Position numbers and translations under genes: made by a program. A stretch of 64,000 nucleotides of DNA from Lojkania enalia. Taxonomy: Eukaryota > Ascomycota > Dothideomycetes > Pleosporales. This document shows, in pieces, positions 10,106 to 21,960 of the stretch (position 1 is its first letter; each line of letters begins with the position of its first letter). A model generated the notes under the pieces. It was not told the origin of the DNA and did no database searches. It was given only the letters and a program-made list of their open reading frames with translations. The stretch spans positions 120,774 to 184,773 of the forward strand of contig ML986680.1 in NCBI GenBank assembly GCA_010094045.1. The letters run 5' to 3'.

Positions 10106-10406
10106 TAGTATATCCTGAATAATAGTCTATTTCTCTAGCTTTGTGGGCTTCTTTGAATTGAGCTCACAATCGCGTCGTGAAAGTCTACCAGGGCGTCGGT
10201 CTCTAAGCGTCCTTCGGGGGATGCTATAGATAGCTGCAGCGCTTCGTATGCTCTGAATTTAATCTTAGTTGATAGCTGAGATAGTGGGATCTGACCTTCT
10301 TGATAGATTAATTGAGGTTGGAGTTGTTGCCGCATCGCGTTGGTAGTAGGTACGGCAAAACTTCTTGGCGCAAGTGGGCGACCACTTGTGAACTACGTTA
10401 TATCAT
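10106..10406 (-). repeat. Truncated end of TIR element, copy A
   Basis: About 300 bp that align with 16452-16756. Shared blocks include GAATAATA at the left edge, CTCTAGCTTTGT, AATCGCGTCGTGAAAGTCTA and GCTATAGATAGCTGCAGCGC. Most differences are G/A or C/T. The right edge (10367-10406) read on the minus strand begins ATAACGTAGTTCACAAGTGG, the same terminal motif seen at 15661, 15392 and 16756. A minus-strand open frame of 66 codons (10335-10135) crosses the repeat, but copy B does not keep it open. I take this as a one-ended fragment of the element that is more complete at 15661-16756. Confidence 0.65.
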
Positions 10407-10466
10407 AGAGGTCTAATCTTATATTATATTTATAATAGTACGTATCTAATATTTTATGATAGGATT

Positions 10467-10757
10467 CTAATTACAGTTTATATGCAGGATACAATCAACT
10501 ATTTTATAAGCTCTAGCACGGGGAAGATATCCACATCGTCCCGTATCAAGAATCCAATCAGCTAGGAATTCCTCCTGGCTTGGAGTTAATCGCTGCTGAT
10601 CCTGAAGACTGTTCACGCGTGTTGACGCACCCTTCAGTCGATCGCGCGGAGTGGTCGAAGGAATGCTGTACGCTGCCGTAATAGCGCGCTGGCTGGGGAA
10701 AATGCCTACAGAAATATTCGTGATAGCAGTTTCAACTACAGCCCCTCTAGAATCCAT
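10467..10757 (-). pseudogene. N-terminal relic of pogo/CENP-B-like transposase
   Basis: The minus strand reads from an ATG at 10757 through VETAITNISVGIFPSQRAIT, then AAYSIPSTTPRDRLKG, then RLTPSQEEFLADWILDTGRC GYLPR to a stop at 10467. This is the order of a psq-type helix-turn-helix (AA-x-x-Y-x-(V/I)P-x-(S/T)T-x-x-x-R-x-x-G) followed by the start of a Tc5/CENP-B DNA-binding domain (LT-x-x-E-E-x-L-x-x-W-I-L). The DDE catalytic part is missing. It lies outside the terminal motif at 10406, so it belongs to a different element from copy A. Confidence 0.6.
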
Positions 10758-10990
10758 AGTGAAATAAAGAGGATGATGATACATCATATAGTGAAGGTAG
10801 AACGCGTGTTCTGATTGGGGTGGACGGAATCCGGGAATAGGCGGGAACTGCGTCCTTGATTCGCTCTCCCCGCACTGTGGCGCCCCGAATAAAAGCAATC
10901 CGGACAATAAAAGTGGAAACTATGATTGATACATTGTCCACATCCTTTGATCAACACTTTAAGCGGCCCCATAGGTACCGCGACTCCAGA

Positions 10991-13900
10991 ATGACATCCC
11001 AACCAAGAATCATCACAACCCTGACCCTTTCCAACTTTCATTGTCCCAGCTGTCAACCACCTATACAGCGCGCCCTCTCGCGCCTCCGCCCCCCGCCTCA
11101 CAACATAACTACCTCGCTACGCGATCGCTCGGTCACTACAGAACATGATGCAGCTCTCTCTGCATCAGAGATCCGCGCTAGCCTAATCCGCTCCGGCTTC
11201 CTACTCGACGAGGGCGAACCTCATGCTAGCGGTGCGTCTCACCCGAACCTATTCCGCCAATGGAACGTCCGGCGCCGTGCGAGGTTACATCTGAATCAGT
11301 GCAATGTGTGCCAGGAAGTAAAGCGAGCTGGTAAGAGGGATGATGCAGAAGAAAGGTTCGAGAAGTCCAAGGAGAAGGCGGGGACTCAGGTGAGGGAGAA
11401 GCAAGAAGAGAAGGGAGAGCCTAAGAAGGGAGCGGCGAGACGAGTATACTTCTCTATTGGCGGAATGACCTGTGCGTCATGCGTCGGAGCTGTGACCGAA
11501 AAGATAGAAGAGGTGGCCGGGGTGATTGAGGTCGCGGTTGACCTAATCGGGAAGTCAGCAATGGTTGTGGTTCCAGATGAGAAGCTCAATGAAGAGATAG
11601 TGAAGAAGGTGGAGGATGCGGGATTTGAGGCGGAAGTCGTTTCTACGGAATTAGTCGATATGAAGTCGGGGATGCTTTGGGTTGCGGACTTTGATATTCG
11701 TGGAATGGCAGGACCGAAGGGTGCAGAAAAGGTCACTGAGGCGGTGAAGTCTGTTACAGGTGTGGCGGATATTAATGTGGTATGTTAAGTAAATATTTTC
11801 CTTGGGGCATCCTTACTCACTTCCCTATCAGGACATACGGAGTATGAGCGCCAATGTGAAGCTAGAGAGCAAACACAATGCAAACGCTGTAATAAACGCC
11901 ATCGACGCTACTGGGATGACAGCTATTATGACCTCCATGAGGGAGGTTCGCCTGGACACTACTAAATCTACGCCGAGGACTATGCGTCTTCGTGTGGATG
12001 GTATGGTAGACGGAGATCCTTTAAGAATCGTAGAAGCACTCCAAGACTTAAACAAAACGATCGTGTTCGAAAAAGAACTCTCGTTGAACGATCCTATCAT
12101 ACAATTGACATACGTCCCAGACGTACCAAAGTTTACCATTCGCGAAATTATCAATTCAATTCGATCCATGAACTCTCGATTACAGGCATCAATCGTTCAT
12201 CCCCCAACCATAGAAGAAAAAGCGCGAGGCATGCAATTGCAAGAGGAATTCCGCCTTCGCATCCGGATAATCTTCATATTTGTCACGGCCATACCTACAT
12301 TTCTCATAGGGGTTGTTTTCACGTCGCTCGTCAAAAAGAACAGCAGCATCAGACGGCACTTTGAAGCACAGATGTGGGTCGGTCGGACAACGCGGGCACA
12401 GTGGGCTCTGTTCATTTTGTCCACGCCTGTGATGTTCTTTGGAGCTGATATCTTCCACCGTCGAAGCCTGCATGAACTCTGGTCGCTCTGGAAGAAAGGC
12501 AGTACTACGCCCGTTTGGAGGAGACTTACTCGATTTGGTAGCATGAATCTCCTCGTGAGTTTCCTTAGTCGTTTCAAGAGGCTTTCTATTTACTAATTTG
12601 AAAAAGGTTGGCCTTGGTGTCACTATCGCTTATGTCGCCTCCCTCGCACTCCTTGTCATCGATGCTACCATGCCTCCATTGGATGGCCATTCTCCAGCCA
12701 TGGAAGAAGGTGGCATGTCCAATTACTTCGATACTGTTGTGTTCCTTACCCTGTTCATCATGGCCGGTATATATCTCTTTCCTCGAAATTAAGGGCTCTT
12801 CGAAAACATTAACACATTATAGGCCGTTATATCGAAGCATACAGCAAGCGGCGTACTTCTGATTCTATCAATCTTTTAAAGAAGCTCCGTCCTGTTCAGG
12901 CACTCCTTATAGTTGATAAACAAGGAAGCGAGAATGTTGAGTCCATTTCCGTAGAAATGCTTGAGATCGGCGATACGGTTCGAGTTCTGCCTGGAGCTTC
13001 ACCTCCGTCCGATGGCATCATTGTCTCAGATGAGGATGCTACTTTCAGCGAGGCGTCCCTTACTGGAGAATCGAGACCGGTTACGAAAACTAAGGGAGAT
13101 GAGGTCTTCGCCGGAACGATTAACCTCGCGAAGCCAATTACCGTTGAGGTTACCGTTCGGACTGGAGAAACGATGTAAGTGAAGTTTTCTCGATGCACTC
13201 AATTTTGGGACACAGAATATTGACAGTATGGCCGCAGGCTGGATCAAATCGTTCAGGTTGTACGACAAGGCTCCTCGAAGAAGGCTCCGCTGGAACGAAT
13301 CGCAGATCGGATAACTAGCTACTTCGTACCCGTAATAACTCTTGTCGCCATCATCACCTGGATCACTTGGTTATCGCTAGGTCTCAGCGGGCATTTGCCT
13401 GAATCATATCGCAATAACTCAATCGGAGGCTGGCGTAAGTGCCCCACTGTCAACTCCAGATGCACTTCACTAACTGGATCTATATAGCTCTATGGTCCCT
13501 TGAATTTGCCATAGCCGTCTTCGTAATCGCCTGTCCTTGCGGCATTGCCCTCGCGGCCCCAACCGCGCTCTTCGTCGGATCTGGCGTCGCCGCCAAGCAC
13601 GGAATTCTTGCTCGTGGGGGTGGGGAGGCATTCCAGGAGGCATCACAGGTCGATATCATTGTGTTCGACAAGACAGGAACATTGACGGAAGGCGGCCAAC
13701 CTACTGTCCGAGACTTCGACACCAATCCGGAATTTCCAACTGACATTGTCTTCGGCGCTGCCCTAGCTTTGGAAAGCAACTCTTCGCATCCGCTGGCGAC
13801 GGCGATACGCAAGTTTTGTGCAGACCAGGGCGCTGTGCAGGCAAGTGTAAGTGCCGTTGAGGAAGTCGCCGGACGTGGTCTCGGCGGAATTGTTTCTGTC

Positions 13901-14962
13901 GGCGGGGAAGGGGCGCGATATAATGCTGTGATTGGCAATGAACGATGGCTCCATACACACGATGTCACTCTCCCAGATACCAAGGTCCAATTACTCAACT
14001 CGTGGAAAGCGAAAGGCCATAGTGTAGTCCTCATGGCTCTTAGTAAGGCCGATAAGCCATATACCCTCGTTGCCATGTTCTCCACAGTCGATCCGCTTAG
14101 AAAAGAGGCGCCGTCCGTTGTACGCAAGATCCAGGAACGGGGTATCACAGCCTGGATGATCAGCGGTGATAACGAGATGACAGCAATGGCGGTGGCGGAT
14201 CAAGTGGGGATTGCGAGAGAGCGGGTAGTGGCAGGAGCCATGCCGAAGGAAAAAGTAAGTTTTAACTTATCGAGACGACTAGATGCAGGATGGAAACTAA
14301 CTATGAGCATAGGCAGATAAGATTAAATGGATCCAACAAGAGGGCGGAGAGAAAATGGCTTCCGGATGGAGACGGAAAGGACGGTCTATTGTGGCGATGA
14401 TAGGAGATGGAATTAATGATGCGCCGGCGTTGACGGTGGCAGATATTGGGGTTGCGATTGGTTCGGGGAGTAAGTAAACATGGTCCATGGGATATATTAA
14501 CTTATTTTAACTACGCTCAGGTGATATCGCTGTCTCTAGTGCAAAATTCGTCCTCTTGACGGAGAATTTGCAATGCCTGCTTACTTTGGCTGATCTATCC
14601 CGAACCATCATCAACCGGGTTAAGTTCAACTTTGTATGTCCCCACAATCGCAGAGGCTAAGGGAAATTTTGCTGATACTTTCTAGTTTTGGGCAATTGTG
14701 TACAATACTGTTGCCCTGCCAATCGCAGCTGGGGCCATTTATCCGTCACATCATTATCGACTAAGTCCTGTTTGGGCGTCTCTAGCAATGGCTCTCTCGT
14801 GAGTTCTCCTCTGGGCTGTTGCGGTTTACACGAAACACTAATAGTTTGGTTTCTAGGTCAATCTCTGTTGTGTGTAGTTCATTGCTATTGAGGTTATACA
14901 AGGCACCGCGTATTTCCTTTCCAGATGGAGAGGAGAATGCACAACAGCACACAGAACCCTAG
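10991..14962 (+). CDS. P1B-type copper-transporting ATPase
   Basis: Ten exons: 10991-11779, 11832-12554, 12607-12766, 12823-13174, 13238-13434, 13488-14254, 14313-14469, 14521-14633, 14686-14798, 14857-14962; every junction has GT/AG and keeps frame; 1158 aa. It pumps Cu(I) across a membrane using ATP. N-terminal metal sites: FHCPSCQ (about 18-24, a variant HMA-like motif) and GGMTCASC (about 157-164, canonical HMA). Actuator loop LTGES (about 637), TM6 ion site ACPCG (about 754), phosphorylation loop DKTGTLTEG (about 800), SHPLATAI, and hinge GDGINDAP (about 1026). [11 protein letters not shown] in TM7 and MALSS in TM8 are the Cu(I)-class (P1B-1) signatures. It could be a Golgi pump (CCC2 type) or a plasma-membrane exporter (CrpA type). 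A transposase relic lies just upstream. Confidence 0.93.
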
Positions 14963-15056
14963 CCGTTAAGGAACTTTGGTTAGTTCTCCACTACCCACAA
15001 CAAACTTCAGGTTCTGTTTTAAGACTTCATTCGCCCAGGTTGCCTAAGATTAAACA
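14963..15056. other. 3' flank of ATPase gene
   Basis: Short AT-leaning spacer between the ATPase stop codon and the transposase relic; presumably carries the ATPase 3' UTR. No clear poly(A) signal. Confidence 0.3.
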
Positions 15057-15411
15057 CTAGCAACAAAAACTTAACGGCTGCTTCTCTTCATCTAGGGTGA
15101 TGTATCGCTGGCCTTGGGCTTTTCCTCTTTCGAGGGCCGCCTGCGTGCGTGATAATAGAGAGTAGTGAGAGAGACATCGCCCGTTCTGATAGGGCAGCCC
15201 ATGTTCTAGGTACATCTGGGGGGAGTCCTTGCGCCAGTACCTGGCTAGCTTGATCCATGTTGACGATTGTGGTGATATGAAAGGCACGAGAGACAGTTGG
15301 CAACAATGAACGCACATGCTCAGCCGTTAGAACAGCCAGCACGTCACTGTCCATAGATGCTTCTAGAAGAGCGCCACACGTTATGTGAGTTAGGCATATC
15401 GTAATCCACAA
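15057..15411 (-). pseudogene. psq-HTH N-terminal relic of a pogo-like transposase
   Basis: Two minus-strand frames must be joined. The first reads VPRTWAALSERAMSLSLL (about 15255-15200), the second continues ERGKAQGQRYITLDEEKQPL to a stop at 15057. Together they match the pattern of fungal pogo-like transposases in which a psq helix-turn-helix (VPRTYRALAERAGV...) is followed by a basic linker and the opening of a CENP-B-type domain (L-x-x-x-EEKALV). The frame break and missing downstream domains show it is dead. Confidence 0.5.
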
Positions 15412-15430
15412 GCGGGTCGCCCATATCTGC
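15392..15430 (+). repeat. Additional solitary copy of the terminal motif
   Basis: ATATCGTAATCCACAAGCGG followed by GTCGCCCAT matches the left terminal repeat at 15661 and lies in the same orientation, 270 bp upstream of it. It may be the end of a second, nested or partly deleted element. Confidence 0.5.
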
Positions 15431-15660
15431 CAGGAAAATTTGTTCGATATCCTTCAACTATCATGCCTCAGCCAGACGCTAATGAATCACTCTATCAAGA
15501 GGGCAAGATAACCCTGATTATCTCAGCTATTAATTGAAAGCAATTACAAAGCGTGCGACGTGCTATTGCCATGTACGCTACCCCCAGAACGATACTACGC
15601 GACCGACGCGATTGTGAGGTCAATTTACAGAAGTTCACGAGGCCAGAAGAATTAGTTACC

Positions 15661-16756
15661 ATATAACGTATTTCACAAGCGAGTCGCCCATCTTATAAGC
15701 CAGCTCTATATTTAGAGGTATATATCGCGACAACGCCAGCAGGTATTAGTATAGTATTTTGATAGGAGATAGATAGGCTATTTATCCGCTACTATGCAAG
15801 TTCTAGCATTATGCCGAAGCTCGCTGCAGCGACTGCAGCGCTTCTGATGCGGTATGCTTACCTTTCTGTGCTTCCTACCTGCGCGCACTTCATCTCCCAG
15901 CTGCTTATCCACCTCCTTTTAAGCAGCTATCTCAGCAGCTTCAGCTTTAGTAAGACTACCTTGCTTTTGCAGAACCTTTTTGATCGCTTTTTGGCCTGTG
16001 TTAGAGCCTTGTATGCTTCCTGAAGCTGACCAACCAGACGCCGAAGCAGCGCACATGAATGAGCCATCAGCGCTGATGGTCTGAATAACTATTACTTACT
16101 CGCGATCGCCTAGTTGTAGTGATTTTAGTCGACTAGCTGATAGCTCAGTACCAGTAACTACCTTACTAGTAGACGCGATATCTATCTAGAAGTCCGTCTT
16201 AATTATCGAAATTCTAGATACCGTTATCAGCAATACTATACTTTACTTTCGTATTACGTACTAGGTCGAATCAGCACTAATAACCTCAGGGCCCTTACAG
16301 AGAGCTCGCTAATAGTCGAATTTTCGGTAGAGACATGTTTTATGCTTAGGGATGCGATTAATGAAATTTGCTGGCCAGTTTTTGCTGACCTAGTCAGCTG
16401 AGCGAGCTCTAAGCAAATGGTTCGGCACATCTCATGCACTATTAACTATAGGAGTATATGCTGAATAATATTTAATTCCTCTAGCTTTGTAAGTTTCTTT
16501 AAATTGGGCTCGCAATCGCGTCGTGAAAGTCTACCAGGGCATCGGTCTCTAAGCGTCCTTCGGGGGGTGCTATAGATAGCTGCAGCGCTTCGTACGCTCT
16601 TAATTAGATCTTGATTAATAGCTGAGATAGCCAGCGATGTCTGACCTTTCTGATAGATTGTTCGAGGCTAAGGTGGTTACCGCACCGCGTTGCTAGTAGG
16701 TAGAGTATACCTTCTTGACAAAAGTGAGTGACTCGATTGTAAACCACGTTATTTAC
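15661..16756 (-). mobile_element. TIR-bounded, internally deleted pogo-like element (copy B)
   Basis: The left edge reads ATAACGTATTTCACAAGCGA on the plus strand (from 15663) and the right edge reads ATAACGTGGTTTACAATCGA on the minus strand (from about 16752), i.e. terminal inverted repeats sharing about 28 of 36 positions. Inside, on the minus strand: at 16440-16261 NWPANFINRIPKHKT, then YRKFDY, TAG, RALCKGPEVIS (Tc5-type DNA-binding domain, the stop sitting where CAG is expected); and at 16040-15790 SLTKAEAAEIAA followed by KEVDKQLGDE and a CCHC knuckle (C-S-R-C-...-H-...-C). The roughly 600-bp DDE domain between them is gone. So this is a non-autonomous, RIP-damaged Fot1/pogo-family copy. 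Confidence 0.65.
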
Positions 16757-19114
16757 TACCTGTTTTAATTATTAATAAAGCTAATAAAAAGGTTAGTATA
16801 TTATTTAAATATTATGCAAGTAGCCTTTCTACCAAGGTAAATCTAATCTAAAAATCTTACTTAGCTTATAGATAAGTTCCGAGTATTTAGCTGTAGTGTC
16901 ACCTCAAAAAGTTGGCGATAGAGAACGATATTCGCTTGCCAATCCAGAATAACACTCTAAAGAAGATTCCATTCCAAGATACACGAATTCAGTCAACTTC
17001 TTTATCCATTCTGCGAACTTATATACTACCGTAGCGTCTGATTTCAAATAGGCTAAGGGGCGGCGGGTCGTATATATTAGTTCACGACGGATTTAGGGAT
17101 GTTCCCCCATATGCTTATTATTATATATATATCTATAAAGCAAGCGTCGGATACTATTATGATTATCAAAAGACGATAAATAAGACGTAAAAGAATGTCG
17201 AATAACAGTAACTTAGATCGATTGTAACTGCTGCAGCATTTTTCTCAAATTGGAAGATAAAGACACCATGCGAATGCGACATCCAGTAGCCAGAAGAAAT
17301 AAGCTGCTATTAGATAGCTCATAGTTCGTTTGTTTTTCGGCGGAAGATGTGTTGTAACAGGAGCCCAGCATCCATATGTAGTTCAAGTCTGAACGGATTT
17401 TCCTAACGCAACAATTATACCAACTCCACTGGTGCTCCTTGTTGCCCCGAAGTATGACACTTTCCTATCCCAAAAGCCCTCCAGTCAATATCCTACCAGT
17501 TTCTTTAGCTTCAGGCAATTACCCTTTCCTCGTAACTAGTCAGTACCACTCTACTCATTCTCATGACCAAGCACCCTTTGTTATTTCATAGGATTGTTTT
17601 TCTTTCCTTTCTTCTCATATTATATGCATGAGTCCACCAAAGTTACAATGCAACCCACCACCCTACAGAACAGAATATTTTTTGTGGTGAGAGGCGAATC
17701 TTGTCTCAGGGAGGGAGATGAGGAGCTAAACTGGTTGATTGAAGATGGCCAGCGGGCCATATTTATGTACATGAAAAAAGGGTATATCAGCTGATATCGT
17801 ACGTCGATATCTGATACAGCTCGGCAGACTAGCCAAAATTCCCCATGACATTTTTAGCCTCATATATTTTATCGTGTAACATTCTGTGTAGCAGGATACC
17901 AATCAAGGACTAGCCTCGATATGGGAAAACGGATTAGTCAGTATATAGCTCATTAATCCTCGACAGACAGCAATCAATGCAGTTATCCTCCTCAACTTTC
18001 CTGATACCTAAAATATCGCGATCAATACACTACTGTGTGAGGGCGACTTTCGCGAAGACTAAGAACGAGTAAGAGGGGGAAGATAATAAGCCGCATATAA
18101 TGACAAGGATCAGAAGTATTTGTAATATTTTTCGAGGCGAAGTTTGACGTTGCACATCTTCTTTTTAGTGAATAGTCGATATTATATGCGCTCCTTCTCT
18201 TGAGGCCAGACGGTGGGCTATCTAGGTTAGGTGTGCGTGGGGGATTCAAGAGTGTGGGTTTATTTGTTATAATGTTAGGTGTTCAAAAGTGGGAAGGATG
18301 CTTCCAATAGCAAACTGTTGAGGCAGCGTCGGCAGTGTCATGTTGGACGGGTATCCATTGTGAGGCCAAAACCCAGAACAATGTACCGCGATTGTTGCAC
18401 AGCACACCTTGGACATGGAATTAAGGACACGGTAATGAGTGTAGAGTTACAGGTGCAATGATGATGGCACAAAGCCATATTACCCCATGAACCCGTGTAG
18501 GTTCTTCACAATCGAGCTGGGATGACAGAGCCAGAAGGCATTCTAAAGAGCACAATTGGTTTCTTAAGATTAGGTGAGCTCATTTTACCATTATGCTTAG
18601 GATATCTATTTGGAAGGAGGCCTAATAGTCTTAGTTGCATTTGACGAAGACACAATGTTGAGTCGTGCACTATATTGTTGGTAAAGGCATCCAGAGTTTT
18701 TAAAAATGCAAGAAGGCTAATACGTTCAAGCGAAAGAAGATAGAGACGATTCGGATAATACATTCTCACTTGATTCGATATTTGTGAGGGCGTCCACTGA
18801 TCATTGTGAACAATTTGATAATATAGAAGCCATTTACCTAGGCTGAAAAAATGTGTCTAAATTTCACTGGTTATCCCATCGACTTTTAAATCAAATACCG
18901 AGCACATCGCTTCTTCCGTCCAATTAGCAAGGAATTTGATCCTGGCGTGGGGGCGAATGGCATTGATTGGGCGATTAAGCGCTCTGGCGTAATGTCAGCG
19001 TGGCAGTGCTTATCCTATGTGTTTCAACCTCCAGCCTCTTCTCCGTCGCTCCTATCATATATCTACCCAAAACCCCTCGTACGTAAGAAAGGGCATGTTG
19101 GACTGACAGGTGCT
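16757..19114. other. AT-rich gene-free interval
   Basis: About 2.4 kb, rich in TA and AT runs (for example around 17120-17145). The longest open frames (65-87 codons) have no protein-like composition or splice structure. 18840-19114 is presumably the promoter of the gene starting at 19115. Confidence 0.4.
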
Positions 19115-20170
19115 ATGTCCGCTCTCGCCCATATCACTATACTTCTTTCTCTACTAGGTTTCACCATCACACTGGACAGCAATGCGTCATGCTATTATCC
19201 AAACGGGGACACTAATGAGAATGTATATCCATGCACCAGATTTGTGGTGAATGGAGAAGCATCATGCTGCTGGGTGAGTTTGAACAAAATTCTTGATGTA
19301 CTCACACTAATATTTCCCACCAGAAGAATGATATATGCACCTCGACTGGATTCTGCATGTCCTCTACCATAGGACTCTTTTATCGCGGCCTTTGCACAAA
19401 GCGTGACTGGGATACAAACGCCTGCCCCAACTATTGCATGCAGGACGGTAAGCCCGCTCTTTCGTCCGCACTGAATCCAATCGAACCTGGAAATGGTGAT
19501 TAAAATTGAACATTCATCTGACTCAAGAACCACAGAATGGAGAGGGCAGACTATTGCCGTAATGGCTTGCAATGACACCGTATTTGCCTGCGGCTATGCC
19601 TCCGATGCTGGCAACACATGCGACGGCGGAGACAGCTCGGCCACGTTTGCGGTCACATCTAGGAATAGCATGACCCAGTACCAGGTCCTGCCTGGATCGC
19701 CATCGACACCAGAGAATGTGACAATCTATGCCGCCGATGACGCAACAGTGTCTTCATCGATGTCAGGGCCTTTGTGTGAAGCTTCGGCGACGGCCCCGAG
19801 CGAGAGAGGTAAGCTAAAATGCGCCTGGCCTTAGTTTCACTTAGACCACTCCTAGAAATATAACAAGTTAAGAAGTCAAGACTAACATAGCACGTTGGAT
19901 GCAGATAATCATTCCAAGTCGACAGAAGTTGGGCTGGGTGTCGGACTTGGGATTCCACTCCTTATAGCCCTTGCTGCTAGCATTATATTGAGCGTGCTTC
20001 TTTTGAGACGAGGAAAATCAGGGGTCCAGCAGAGCCCTGGGGAAGCTTGGGCCGAATCAAAAGCGACTACAGAACAAGCTGAGTTGCCTACAAAGAACTA
20101 TGCGTCCGAATTGCCTGCTACGAGATCGCCCGTGGAGAGTCATACCCCTGAATATAGGGCCCTTTCATAG
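19115..20170 (+). CDS. Cys-rich secreted-domain, single-pass membrane protein
   Basis: Four exons: 19115-19273, 19324-19447, 19536-19808, 19905-20170; introns 50, 88 and 96 nt; 273 aa. The ATG at 19115 is chosen because it opens a signal peptide (MSALAHITILLSLLGFTITL). The ectodomain is Cys-rich: SCYYPNGD, CT, SCCW, ICTSTGFCMSS, GLCTKRDW, CPNYC, CGYA and CDGG. This C-x-YP-DG...CC...C-x-x-x-G-x-C layout is a common fungal extracellular module of unknown ligand. A Gly/Leu-rich TM follows at about 194-218 (VGLGVGLGIPLLIALAAS), then the stop-transfer RRGK and a polar cytoplasmic tail. This is type I topology. A role as a surface sensor or wall-linked receptor is inference. Confidence 0.8.
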
Positions 20171-20719
20171 GTCAGCTCCTAGAATTCTGAGTATTATGAT
20201 GGTGTTGATTTACGGTCTTGAAAATAGGCTTTGCGTGTATATGGTGTATTAGGATACTCGGTAGAGCATAGTCTTTATTCCCATACACAACACGAAGTTC
20301 GTATACTCTGCTCGCAATGCTATCTACTTTACTAAGTACATTTAATCATGCACTCCAACATGGATTATCTATTACAGAGCCAACTTTAGACATGATGCAG
20401 GGCTTTACAAATATCTACAGATGATTGGTTTTATACCCAGTTCTCTAGCGTGTACTGCGTTCCCTATTCCGCCTCCAATTTACCTTAGCAAAGTTTAAGT
20501 TGATATTCTCCGGAAATAAATAGGCGGGTTCTGTTAAGAAATAAACTGTCTCGGCAAATATATTATCAGAACGATATGAAAGACGAAACTTGTGAGGTTT
20601 TGAAATGTGCGCAATTCCCTAAGAGCTTTCTGCACCAATTTAACACCCTAGTAACAGGAAAAGGACGGTATTAAAGCAGTAACCATGCGTATGGAACAGA
20701 GCAACGCCGCAGAAAGGTT
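20171..20719. other. No gene seen
   Basis: AT-rich 3' flank of the Cys-rich membrane protein gene. No protein-like reading on either strand. Confidence 0.35.
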
Positions 20720-21960
20720 ATAAAAATTTCATACCCTCCCTACAGAGGAGACAGTTGAATACACTAAAGTCTAAATAGCATCCACTTGCTTCCTTGCACG
20801 CTACAGGGTTACAACTTTTCCAATTTCGTTGCATCTTACCTAACTTCCAGGACGTAGGCATCCAAAATAGTTTTTTTTTCATTGCCCCAAGAGGTTCAAT
20901 GTGGTCCCTGAATTGCTTTCGAGCTAGAAGTCTTCTACCACTCCGGTTCTCGCACAAAGGATCCAAATCAGGGGTTATTTCCTCCCTTGGTCTCCTCTCT
21001 AGCAAGCGAGTAGCCTTCAGTAAGGGCCTGCTCTTCATTGGGTGAAGGCAAGGACGTAATAAATTTGGATTCGGTGTCTTGACCGTTGGTGAGATCAATT
21101 GGTTCTGCTCGACCCTTTCCTTTTAGCTCTGATCATGGTGTCTCTTTCCATTTATTACGATATTGTGAGATAAATCGATGCTTAAGTCGTTTAATATCAT
21201 CAGGAGAGAGATCTTTGTTAAAATGACTGTATCTATTTGCCACACGAAAGAAAGAGTCCTCGATACGCCAGCTACGATCTCATTATGCGATCATCCCAAG
21301 GACAACCTAGAAATCAGCTTCTCTTATAACAATTTTAGTTTACCTAGGAGTCGGCCTTGTAGACCATATTTGATAGGCTAATTAACATAATAGCTAATTA
21401 GATAAATCTTGCTGTTGTTGTTGCTAGCATCCACTCCATCTTCTCCTTCCGCTCCTGTAGGCATCCAAGAACTGTTTGCCTCCTTGACAGACAAAATCTC
21501 GCCAGTAGCGCAGTTGAAAGAATCACCAGCTAGAATTGTGGGATTGATATCCGTAGCCGTTGCGGTAAACAGGCTGATGTTGTCATCTAGCTAAGTGCGG
21601 CTTGTGTTAGGGTTATTTCTTTCACATCTTCAGGCCAATATATTTGATGGATTTTCACGTCTTCGAGAATCTTAAGAAATTCTTCGCGCTCCTCCAACCG
21701 GCTGCAATCTACCTGGCTACCGCTTGATAGATCCTGTAACTAAATTAGAGTGTTCATCTTGTGGACATTCTAGAGAAAGCTTTTATGCCTCTTGCGCATA
21801 GTTTGGAACTCAGCCTTATCCGCTGTTGTTGCTTTTCATTTTAGACGTTCTGTCTGGTTTTTAACCTTTCTTGCCTGCTGTCGGAGGACTCTTTTTACAA
21901 AGCACTATTGAGACCCCTGTATGGCACACCATTTGCAATTTTTGTCATCGTGGTCATTTA
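20720..21960 (-). pseudogene. Heavily decayed gene of unknown family
   Basis: The minus strand reads as protein over 1.2 kb but in several frames with many stops. From 21960: HDDKNCKWCAIQGSQ, stop, CFVKRVLRQQARKVKNQTER, KATTADKAEFQTMRKRHK, LQDLSSGSQVDCSRLEEREE, ILEDVKIHQIYWPEDVKEIT; then in another frame NISLFTATATDINPTILAGD and SWMPTGAEGEDGVDASNNN; later ELKGKGRAEPIDLTNGQD and ITSLPSPNEEQALTEG. The stops are TAG, TAA and TGA in places where CAG, CAA or TGG would fit. A CxxC motif and long charged helices are visible. It could be an old transposon ORF or a lost host gene; I do not recognise it. Confidence 0.4.
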
